Shown here piece by piece: positions 8,850 through 15,652 of a DNA stretch of 46,900 bases. A program made the translations under genes and the position numbers. Numbering within the stretch: the first letter of the stretch is position 1; every line of letters starts with the position of its first letter. The stretch lies in NCBI GenBank assembly GCA_016927755.1, contig JAFGLZ010000002.1:1-46900 (forward strand), given 5' to 3'. The DNA comes from Phycisphaerae bacterium. GTDB taxonomy: Bacteria > Planctomycetota > Phycisphaerae > UBA1845 > JAFGLZ01. The notes beneath the pieces are model-generated. The model was not told where the DNA came from. It saw only the letters and a program-made list of their open reading frames with translations, and did not search any database.

Positions 8850-9473
8850 ATGAGCCGTGGCATCGCGCTCCTTGTAGACGACGTTCCGCAGTACGTAACT
8901 GAGTTCTCGAAGAAATTCGGGCCATGGTTGTCGAGCCGACACGGGCTGCAGTTATCGGGGAAGGAAAGCGCAAAAGAGGCGATGCGATTCCTGGACGCCA
9001 AGGAGGGCCAGCGCGTCGGCCTGGTCCTGGTGGACATCCTGCTCCCGATCGGCCCGTTGCCCGCTATCAGGCTTTTCCGACATGTGAAGAAGAAACACCC
9101 CAAAGTCAAGCGCATCGCGATCACAGGGCAGGCTCAGCGCCCCACTATCTGGCAAATGGCAGATGAGCAACTAATCGATGGATTCGTCGATAAAGAATTC
9201 GAGGACCGTCAGATCCGCCAAGAGATTAGCCGCGTCATTCAGTCGCCACGGAGAACCGATCTGGGCGTGAGCGTAGCAGAAGCTGTGCGCGCGTACCTGA
9301 GGAAGAATCCCGCAGCCGCCCAGAAGAGGATTCACAGGATAGGCGGGAAAGCCACCACACTTGCAGAGATCGCGCAAGAGATCGAGAAGGGGACAGAGTT
9401 CGGGAAGACACAAGAGCGTCGCATCCTTGAGCTGACGGTCCATCACTGGTCCCGGGCGAAGGCCCACAACTAA
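8850..9473 (+). CDS. Receiver-domain response regulator with novel C-terminal tail
   Basis: The 207-residue protein begins with a CheY-like receiver. Asp10/Asp11 are the metal-binding acidic pair, Asp62 in VLVDILLP is the expected phosphorylation site, Thr92 (AITG) the switch residue and Lys115 (VDKEF) the conserved lysine. Residues 130-207 form a short basic, helical tail (AVRAYLRKNPAAAQKRIHRI) that I cannot match to a DNA-binding or enzymatic output domain. It may be a protein-interaction segment acting on the protease encoded next. The gene starts 19 bases after the kinase stop, with GGAAGAG upstream of ATG 8850. The following protease gene begins 10 bases after its stop, so all three are surely co-transcribed. 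Confidence 0.8.
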   Translation: MSRGIALLVDDVPQYVTEFSKKFGPWLSSRHGLQLSGKESAKEAMRFLDAKEGQRVGLVLVDILLPIGPLPAIRLFRHVKKKHPKVKRIAITGQAQRPTIWQMADEQLIDGFVDKEFEDRQIRQEISRVIQSPRRTDLGVSVAEAVRAYLRKNPAAAQKRIHRIGGKATTLAEIAQEIEKGTEFGKTQERRILELTVHHWSRAKAHN

Positions 9474-9483
9474 GGAGAGGCGT

Positions 9484-10212
9484 TTGGTCACCGGTTCGAC
9501 GCCGGCGCCAGTAGCGGAGGATTGGGGCATGAGGACTGGCGGTACGCCGAGAAGGCTAACTCCTGCCATCATCATCCAGGCCGATGGCCATCCCGACTAC
9601 GACGGAGACATCAACCGGAGGTTGCGGGAGCTAGCGCAGTACGCCTGGCAACAGCTTGCCGATGCGCGTCGCTTCGATGTGGCCGTGCTCTCGGGCCCAC
9701 AAGCAACAAAGGCCGAGTTCGAGAGTGCGCTCGTTCGCCTGAAGGGCGAGGCGGGCCTAGTCATCTTCTTCGGGCACGGCTGTCTGTGTGGGGATGGTTG
9801 GTTCGAGACTCAGCCTGGAATGCCACCCTACGTAGCAATGACGGACGGGGTGAACAGCAACTTGCTGGAAAGCAAGGTTGTCTACGCGGTGGCGTGCCAT
9901 TCGGCGAAGGTGCTGGGGCAGCGGTCCGTCACCGGGAATCATGCGGCAAGGTGCTACATCGGGTACGCCGAGGAGCTGTACATCTACCGCGAAGATGGAC
10001 CAGCCGAACCGTACATAGCCCCGCTGAAGGCAGGAATAAGAGCGATTGCGAAACGGAAACGGTGCATCGACGCATACCACGCCATTCGTGATGAATACCT
10101 GCGTCGCATCAACTATCAATGGGACCGAGGAGTGCTCGAGGACGCAATTGGACTCTACAGCAGCCTCGATGCCCTGAGCGAGCCGCTTGGGGACCAGAGC
10201 GCTTTCGTATGA
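9484..10212 (+). CDS. Caspase-like (clan CD) cysteine protease
   Basis: The 242-residue protein shows the two-strand catalytic pattern of caspase, CHAT and gingipain-type proteases: a hydrophobic strand ending in Gly-His-Gly (VIFFGHG, His98) and a second ending in Ala-Cys (VVYAVACHS, Cys138), 40 residues apart. A following YIGYAEELYIY element fits the next core strand. There is no signal peptide, so it acts in the cytoplasm. No separate regulatory domain is present, so control must come from partners, most simply the receiver protein encoded just upstream. TTG at 9484 is chosen because AGGAGAGG lies 3 bases before it; ATG at 9529 has no comparable site. The substrate is unknown; the small membrane protein encoded next is the obvious candidate. 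A non-proteolytic caspase-fold protein remains possible, but both catalytic residues are intact. Confidence 0.7.
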   Translation: MVTGSTPAPVAEDWGMRTGGTPRRLTPAIIIQADGHPDYDGDINRRLRELAQYAWQQLADARRFDVAVLSGPQATKAEFESALVRLKGEAGLVIFFGHGCLCGDGWFETQPGMPPYVAMTDGVNSNLLESKVVYAVACHSAKVLGQRSVTGNHAARCYIGYAEELYIYREDGPAEPYIAPLKAGIRAIAKRKRCIDAYHAIRDEYLRRINYQWDRGVLEDAIGLYSSLDALSEPLGDQSAFV

Positions 10213-10349
10213 TCTAGCCGGTCTCTGAGATGTGCTGTCGACAACGAGGTGCCCGCTTCGGCTATGCCGACAGTGTTGCGCCCTGGGAGAAGCCATCTGC
10301 GAGGGCAGGATGCCCAATCGCAAGTTCGGTCGGAACGGAGGAAACACAC

Positions 10350-10856
10350 ATGACGAATCCCCTAGCCGGTCTGAGCGAAGAGGACCTCCTGCGGGAATTC
10401 GGGCCAGCTGCGAGGACCATCCTGAAAAGGATCGGCAGTGGACTGGAGGAGCTTCACGAATTCGGACTGGCAATGGAAAGGAATCGTCGCGAGCTAGCCC
10501 ACTTGTCGGCCCGGCAGTCCCCGGCCGTGCCCAAGGGACTGTGGGGCGCGGTCTGCGAGCAGGTCCATGAGCTCCTGTGCACGAGAAGCGCGCGCTACAG
10601 GAACCTCCGTACGGAACTCTCGAAGAAGGCGAAGCCGCTTGTCCCGACCATCGTGGGCATGATCTCAGCCGGAGTGGGTGCTCAGTCGGGATTCGCTGTC
10701 GGCGCAGTGGTGCCCTTCGTTGCCCTCTGTCTCCTTGCCATCTTGCGGGTGGGCAAGGAGGCGTGGTGCGCGTACTACGGTCGGTTGCTCGAACAAGGGC
10801 ATTGCCAGGCTGGTCGTGACTGTTCGGGCAACCCCACTGCTGCTCGTTCAGTCTAG
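10350..10856 (+). CDS. Small membrane protein of the kinase-protease module
   Basis: I do not recognise the family. The 168-residue protein has an amphipathic helical first half (about 8-55), a linker, then one long hydrophobic stretch (about 97-134, with IVGMISAGVGAQSG and VPFVALCLLAILRVG) rich in small residues, long enough for two short membrane segments or a hairpin. It ends in a short Cys-containing tail (C140, C152, C158). The start is ATG 10350, which has a strong GGAGG six bases upstream; the frame is open from 10230 but that earlier ATG has no such site. The gene lies 137 bases after the protease stop. Its position beside a caspase-like protease suggests an effector that perturbs the membrane when cleaved or released, but this is inference only. 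Confidence 0.65.
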   Translation: MTNPLAGLSEEDLLREFGPAARTILKRIGSGLEELHEFGLAMERNRRELAHLSARQSPAVPKGLWGAVCEQVHELLCTRSARYRNLRTELSKKAKPLVPTIVGMISAGVGAQSGFAVGAVVPFVALCLLAILRVGKEAWCAYYGRLLEQGHCQAGRDCSGNPTAARSV

Positions 10857-10864
10857 GGGCCTTC

Positions 10865-11110
10865 TTCGCCACAGCCTCGATCTAGAGGCATCCGGACACA
10901 TCCAGCGCGACCGGCTTGGCCATGTAGACATGCAGCTTGGCCTCCACCGCAGCGCGGGTGTGCTCTGGGAAGGAGTACGGTGGCGTCTCCAGTGCGACCG
11001 CCTCGACCCCAGACTCGATCAGCTTCTTGTATCCTGACAGCCCTGAGAACCGCCGCGACTTGTCCACGCCGAGCGTGTCACCGCACTTATCGGCGTCGGT
11101 CTGGAGGTGC
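10865..11110 (-). pseudogene. Gfo/Idh/MocA oxidoreductase fragment with a nonsense codon
   Basis: On the minus strand, codons read DKCGDTLGVDKSRRFSGLSG, then YKKLIESGVEAVALETPPY, FPEHTRAAVEAKLHVYMAKP and VALDVSGCL. This is the central part of the NAD(P)-binding Rossmann domain of Gfo/Idh/MocA oxidoreductases, including the conserved E-x-PP-x-x-x-P-E-H and KP motifs. A stop interrupts the frame after GCL near 10884, while homology-like residues (IEAVAKKAP) continue beyond it. Both ends of the gene are missing. It is a decayed relic, adjacent to the IS66 remnant. Confidence 0.65.
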
Positions 11111-11199
11111 TCGCTTGACGAACCACACTGCCCCCGGCCGCAGCGGGTGGAGCCACGCGAGGCGTCGTGTCCGGGATTCAGACGAGGATGACGCGGGGG

Positions 11200-11530
11200 G
11201 GCAGTCGTGCGGGCTGGCTTGGGCGGACTCCCATCGGTCGGGCAACCATTGATCGAGTTGACTAACGGGCGCGTCCGCCAAGCCGATCAGCAACTGGGTG
11301 AGGTGCACCTGCGGATTGATCCCGTGTCGCTGGCACGTGCTCGTGATACTGCTGAGGATGGCGGCCGTGTCGCCGCCGCGCGGCGTACCGACGAACAGGG
11401 CATTCTTGCGAAGCAGCGCAATGCGATTCATTTGCTGTTCGGCCAGGTTGTTGTGGATCGGGACGGCCCCGTCGCCGGTGAATAGCGTCAACGGCTCCCA
11501 TTGGTTCAGCGCGTAGCCGATCGGTCGGCA
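11200..11530 (-). pseudogene. IS66-family transposase remnant (C-terminal end)
   Basis: The minus-strand frame reads RPIGYALNQWEPLTLFTGDG, then VPIHNNLAEQQMNRIALLRK, FVGTPRGGDTAAILSSITST, CQRHGINPQVHLTQLL and LPDRWE. This is the conserved C-terminal region of IS66 (TnpC-type) transposases, including the D/HNN-x-x-E-x-x element of the last catalytic acidic residue and the GG-TAA motif. The N-terminal two thirds, tnpA/tnpB partners and terminal repeats are absent. The frame then reads on without homology to 11087. Confidence 0.75.
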
Positions 11531-11996
11531 TGCGAGACCTCAAGAAGAGCACGACGCTCCCCGCTCCCATCGTCTCTGCCCTTGTCCTTGGCTTTCCGCA
11601 CTTCGTCCTCCCCTACCTCCCCGGATCCCCGACCCCAGGCCGCCGACCCCTACGAGACTCGGACCCCGGAACCCGGCTCCCCGGAGGGGTGCATCTCGAT
11701 TTCGGTTGCAGGGACGTAGTGACGTCAATGGCGCACCCCTCTGCTCGAGCCGCAGGATTCATACTGCGTGGGACCGGGGGACAACCGCGCGGGATGAATC
11801 CCGCGGCTCGGGTGAATCGGATCATGCGCGACGCTCCTCCAGTTCCTCCTTCGTCCTTCGCTCTTCGCACTTCATCCTTCCCCCCACCGCCCCTTCGTCC
11901 GAGGCCCCCGATTTGGTAACATGGCACATCCTGAATCCCACGGCCGGCACCCCACGATGGGCCCCGGCATGGATCTCCACAGAAAAGGACGGAACC
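11531..11996. other. Non-coding stretch between IS66 remnant and lipoprotein operon
   Basis: The + strand becomes strongly C-rich here, with several long pyrimidine tracts. Apart from the 65-bp palindrome at 11746-11810 I see no gene. Open frames running through it are artefacts of the low-stop, C-rich composition. Confidence 0.5.
11746..11810. repeat. 65-bp imperfect palindrome
   Basis: The left arm starts CGAGCCGCAGGATTCAT and the right arm ends ATGAATCCCGCGGCTCG. Over 26 positions the arms match at 22, with a loop of about 13 bases (11772-11784). It could form a long hairpin in either strand. It resembles a miniature mobile or REP-like element more than a terminator, as no expressed gene ends just before it. 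Confidence 0.7.
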
Positions 11997-12890
11997 ATGG
12001 CATCACGCCGGGCTGGCGAGCTGCGGAGTGAACGCGGCAACATACTGGCAAGGACGGCCATCCTAGCGCTCGCCGCATGCGCGGCCGGCTGTCAATCCGG
12101 AAACCCCACACCCAAGGTCATCTTCCTCGACGGGGCCGGCCATTTCGGCGCTGGCTATTCCGTCCGATCCGGCCTCGAACAGGCCGGCTTCGTCGGATCC
12201 TTCGAAACCTTCTCATGGAGCAGTTGGCTCGGCCCCGGCGCCGACCACCTCGTCGTCGCACGCAGCAAGGGAAAGGCCCGCCAACTCGCCGACCGCATCG
12301 CCGACGTCCGGCGAGAGTTCCCGGGCGGCAAGATCTACGTCATGGGGCTCTCCGCAGGAACCGCCCTGATCGTATCGGCGCTGGAAGACCTCCCCAAAGG
12401 CGTCAGCGTCGATGGCGTGGTCCTCTTCTCCCCCTCCGTCTCGGCGACTCGCAACCTGGCCCCCGCCCTCCGCCACGTGAGCGGCCGACTCTACGCCACC
12501 TGCAGTCCTCACGACGGCATCCTCTCGGCCATCGCCGTCAACGCCGACGGCGGCTCCGGCCTGCCCGCCGGCATTCAAGGGTTCACGCTCCCCGTCAAGC
12601 TGGCGCGCGACGAGCTCATGCTCTACGCCAAAGTCGTCAACGTCCCCTGGCAGCCGTCCTACGTCGGCTTCGGCTGGCACGGCGGGCACGTTCAGGTCAC
12701 CACGCGCGGGTTCGTCCAGCACGTCGTGGCGCCGAGGGCCTTCAGCGACGACCCCTATCCCCTCGATCAGCCCCTCGTCAGTCAATGGGCCTCCGTCGGA
12801 AACACCGGCGCGCAAACGGTCGAGTTCCGCGACGCCCCGGGCGCCACGAAATCAACTCCACGGGTCAACGACCGAAGGGAGGGCCCGTGA
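11997..12890 (+). CDS. Lipoprotein with alpha/beta-hydrolase-like GLSAG motif
   Basis: The 297-residue protein starts at ATG 11997, preceded by an AGGA ribosome site. The N-terminus has basic residues, a hydrophobic stretch (ILARTAILALAACAA) and a lipobox-like AAGC with Cys32, so it is probably a lipid-anchored envelope protein. Residues 40-135 look like the first half of an alpha/beta hydrolase: a strand IFLDGAGHFG, then YVMGLSAGTA where Ser119 sits in a Gly-x-Ser-x-Gly nucleophile elbow. A later SPHDG could supply the acid, and HGGH near the end the histidine. Substrate is unknown; an esterase or lipase-like role is inferred. It is coupled to the next gene by a GTGA overlap. The frame is open upstream to 11706 but without a start signal. 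Confidence 0.65.
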   Translation: MASRRAGELRSERGNILARTAILALAACAAGCQSGNPTPKVIFLDGAGHFGAGYSVRSGLEQAGFVGSFETFSWSSWLGPGADHLVVARSKGKARQLADRIADVRREFPGGKIYVMGLSAGTALIVSALEDLPKGVSVDGVVLFSPSVSATRNLAPALRHVSGRLYATCSPHDGILSAIAVNADGGSGLPAGIQGFTLPVKLARDELMLYAKVVNVPWQPSYVGFGWHGGHVQVTTRGFVQHVVAPRAFSDDPYPLDQPLVSQWASVGNTGAQTVEFRDAPGATKSTPRVNDRREGP

Positions 12891-14077
12891 TCGACTTCCC
12901 CGGTTTGATGGCAAGTGCGCTCTGTCTCACGGCAGCTTGTGTCGGCGGCTGCACCAGTGGGTTCGGCTCAAAGGAGGCCCGCCAGGCCGAGTTGGCCGGA
13001 GAGTACCACCGCGCCTACGATCTGTATTGCCACGCGGCCGCCACCGATCACGGTAACCGCATGCTGGGTTTCGCCATCGCTCGCGTCGCCCCACAGGCCG
13101 CCGCCTACTGGGAAGACCGAGCCCACCGCGCCATCGATCAAAGCGACTACGCCGAAGCATGGCGCCTGTTCGTCAAGGTCCTCGAGATTCGTCCGGACCA
13201 TCCTTCCGCGCCCCACCTGATCCGCCGACTGGAGCGAGACCATCCCACGCTCATTGAGCCCGTCAAGATGGTCTGGCTCAAACCGGGACGAGCCGCCCTG
13301 GCGATGCGTCCCCAAGACGCTAAGCCTGGCAGGGCAACCTCCGGCTCGATCCAGGCAAGCCCCCGCTCGGCCTCGAATGATCGTCCCCGATCGAATGCAC
13401 CGCTCCTGCGACAGGGCGCCAGGACGGACGAATCGACAGTCGCGGCGTCATCCCCGCCGGTAAGAGCGAGCACGACGGAATCGTCCGCGCCCAATACGCT
13501 GCTCGCGGCGGATCCCGCGAGGCGGACGACCGGCTCAGCATCCGGCGCGGTACGCGCAAGTGGCAGCGAAAAGCTAGCGCCGCCGCCACGATTGGCCAGA
13601 ATTCCCAATGACGCCCTGATTCCAGCGACGGCCTCGGAGCCCACGGAACGCTCACCCTCGAACCGTCCCGGCCCGGCAACGTCGCGCCCCGCTGCGGCTG
13701 CCGGATTGTCTGGCCAGGCACGGCCCCCAACAGGACGCCGCCAGCCGCCTACGGATCGTAACAAACCTCTTTATCAGTATCTTACAGTGCGAACCCTCAG
13801 CAAGAAGGACCGTCGATTCCCCAGAAAGGCGGAGATCATCGACGGGCTCATCGTCGAGATCAGGGATACCGACGACGACCCCGACGCCGACTTCTACGTC
13901 TACATCGGGAGCAAGCGGATCGCCAAGCACAAGGGCGTCCGCATCGGCGAGGCCCGACAAGTCCCCGGCCGAAGCGGACGGGCCTACGACCTTGTCTTGC
14001 TCGCCGTCATCGACAGCCAGCAGACGATTCGGCTCGGCGTCAGACCCGCCTCGCCCGCCCCGCGTGCTCGGCGATGA
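12887..14077 (+). CDS. Lipoprotein with short TPR-like segment, unknown function
   Basis: GTG 12887 overlaps the stop of the upstream hydrolase-like gene (GTGA), with AAGGGAGGG just before it, so translation is coupled. The 396-residue product has a hydrophobic leader and a lipobox (CVGGC, Cys22). Residues 25-130 contain one or two TPR-like helices pairs (YHRAYDLYCHAAATDHGN, and YAEAWRLFVKVLEIRPDHPS). Residues about 150-290 are low-complexity Ser/Pro/Arg/Ala, likely disordered. The last 95 residues form a compact domain rich in Asp (RDTDDDPDADFYVYIG) that I cannot name. It may be a scaffold in the envelope working with the upstream hydrolase. The same frame stays open for 270 codons upstream of the start, an artefact of composition. 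Confidence 0.65.
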   Translation: MIDFPGLMASALCLTAACVGGCTSGFGSKEARQAELAGEYHRAYDLYCHAAATDHGNRMLGFAIARVAPQAAAYWEDRAHRAIDQSDYAEAWRLFVKVLEIRPDHPSAPHLIRRLERDHPTLIEPVKMVWLKPGRAALAMRPQDAKPGRATSGSIQASPRSASNDRPRSNAPLLRQGARTDESTVAASSPPVRASTTESSAPNTLLAADPARRTTGSASGAVRASGSEKLAPPPRLARIPNDALIPATASEPTERSPSNRPGPATSRPAAAAGLSGQARPPTGRRQPPTDRNKPLYQYLTVRTLSKKDRRFPRKAEIIDGLIVEIRDTDDDPDADFYVYIGSKRIAKHKGVRIGEARQVPGRSGRAYDLVLLAVIDSQQTIRLGVRPASPAPRARR

Positions 14078-14867
14078 GGATGAAAGTGAGTGAGTTACCC
14101 GCTCCAAGATGGGCTCCTAGCTGTCCCAAGAGATGGGCTTTTAGCTGTCCCAAGATGGATTTGACTGTTCCACGATGCAGGCAGGAATCATCGCCAACTG
14201 CCCTACTTGAATACAAGGTCATAAGAGTATTAAATATTATTAGTACCTAGTATTTTTAGTGCCTTTGCCGATTCTCGCCACCCCTGGCGGGTTTCCGACC
14301 CCATGAAGCCTCTCCTGAGGGGGTCGCCCGCGCCTCAGCCCAACCGTTCGCGGTATCCTGCGGGGAACGAAGTCACCAGCCTGGCGGCATTCCGTCAAGT
14401 GGGTGTAAAAAATGTGGACCGATGAGGTGTAAATTTGGCGATTTTGCCCTTGCCGGGTGTAGACGCCACTGTTTCCGAAGGTATAATGTAACGTGATCGG
14501 GCAACAAGCTCGATATCCTGGACATAGGCGGACCCGTCTCACCGGCGAGTTCGCTGCCTAAAAATCTTCCACTCGCTGCGGCACCCTCTGACCGCGCCAA
14601 GACTTTCGGGGTGCCGCACGCCTTTTTTTTACGCCGCCCACTTTTTCCGGCCCTCACGCCGCCAATCGGCCAACGATGAATCATAACCGTTCGCCGAGAA
14701 AGTCTTCGTGCTGCCAAACTCACCGTCTCGGTCGGCCCCTACGCCTCCGAGGTCTTGCGTAACCCACGCCGAAGCCGTACCCTTGTACGCCCTGGCTGGC
14801 CTCACGGATCACCGGTCGGGGTGGGACGATGTGCTGCCACGGTGTCCTCAAACGCACAAGGAGCGAG
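14078..14867. other. Long intergenic region with direct repeats and an A+T-rich pocket
   Basis: This 790-bp gap has 20-24-bp direct repeats at its left end, then an unusual A+T-rich pocket (about 14212-14262) in an otherwise G+C-rich sequence. GGGTGTA or GTGTA is repeated at 14401, 14427 and 14456. There is an isolated TATAAT at 14482-14487 with only a weak upstream partner (TGTAGA). A run of eight T lies near 14624-14631. I see no supported gene; the short frames here have no start signals or recognisable motifs. Confidence 0.5.
14104..14177. repeat. Three and a half direct repeats of 20-24 bp, IS-end-like
   Basis: The units run 14104-14124, 14125-14148 and 14149-14168, then a partial unit. 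Their shared core is CCAAGATGGGCTYYTAGCTGT. Multiple short direct repeats are typical of the ends of some insertion sequences, such as IS21-like elements. No transposase lies next to them, so this could be a solo end of a lost element or a protein-binding array. Confidence 0.5.
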
Positions 14868-15602
14868 ATGATGAAACGGATGCCCCTGGTGGGTGGACTG
14901 CTGCTCTCGATCGCAAGTGGACTCGGTTCGTCCGGATGCAACAATCAGCCCCCACCCCCTAGGACTGGCCCCGGTGGCGTTATCCCAGGCGAAAGAGCGG
15001 CCAAGCGATCACTCGCTCGATTCTTCAACATGGTCCAGCTTGGGGAGCGCGACCGCGCCTTCGGCATGTTAGACGAACGCTACGATCCGATTCTCGAGAG
15101 CCTCAAGAAGCTCGACGCCTCCCGAGATCGGCTCATCAAGGCACTGGATGATTCAAACCATGCGGATCTCGCGGCCATGCTGCGGCAGAAGCGGCTGACC
15201 TCGGCCCCGGGGTTCATCGAGATCATCTGCGGGGAGCCCAAGAACCTCGATTTTACGTCCGACGGAAAGACGGCGGTCATCAAGGTGAGCGTTCCCATGC
15301 CCGATGGCAAGACGCAGCAGGCCTGGGTCCGGCTCTCGAGCGAAGGCGTCGGCTGGCGGGTGGCACTGCCCTTTGCCCAGTCCGCGGACGCCGAGCCCAA
15401 GGGGGTACCAGTCGGAGAGCTTCAGTCGGAGGTGGACAAGGCCGTTGCGGATCTCCAGAAAGCCATGGACGATTTCTCCGGGCGGCTCGAGGCGGGCCAG
15501 ATGATCGAGACCGGAGTCATTCGCGACAAGCTTACCGCGTGCGGGCGACCCATCGCGGCCGTCATGCAGCGGCTAATCTACAACCAGACGAACATCAAGT
15601 AG
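14868..15602 (+). CDS. Putative lipoprotein of unknown function
   Basis: AAGGAG at 14858-14863 precedes two consecutive ATGs (14868 and 14871); either could start the 243-244-residue protein. The leader (KRMPLVGGLLLSIASGLGSS) ends at Cys24 followed by NNQPPPP, typical of a lipoprotein with a proline-rich tether. The mature part has a helical segment (FFNMVQLGERDRAFGMLDER) and a beta-rich region with TSDGKTAVIKVSVPMPDGKT (about 129-148), followed by a C-terminal helix. The layout resembles small secreted DUF4878-like or NTF2-like lipoproteins, but I do not assign a family. It stands alone, convergent with the next gene on the minus strand. Confidence 0.6.
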   Translation: MMKRMPLVGGLLLSIASGLGSSGCNNQPPPPRTGPGGVIPGERAAKRSLARFFNMVQLGERDRAFGMLDERYDPILESLKKLDASRDRLIKALDDSNHADLAAMLRQKRLTSAPGFIEIICGEPKNLDFTSDGKTAVIKVSVPMPDGKTQQAWVRLSSEGVGWRVALPFAQSADAEPKGVPVGELQSEVDKAVADLQKAMDDFSGRLEAGQMIETGVIRDKLTACGRPIAAVMQRLIYNQTNIK

Positions 15603-15652
15603 ACGGCGATGGCGATCGCCAAGAGCGCTTGCCCGTCGCCTCCGGCATTGAC

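Noticed and set aside
12077..12886. Extension of the second lipoprotein frame by 270 codons upstream
   Set aside because: It is Arg/Pro-rich, overlaps a supported gene in another frame, and the GTG at 12887 has a good ribosome site followed by a lipoprotein leader.
14459..14487. A promoter with TATAAT at 14482-14487
   Set aside because: The -10 box is perfect, but the only -35 candidate at the right distance (TGTAGA) matches poorly, and the next gene starts almost 400 bases later.
14240..14723. Short minus-strand frames in the long intergenic region
   Set aside because: They lack recognisable domains, ribosome sites and codon bias of the neighbours.
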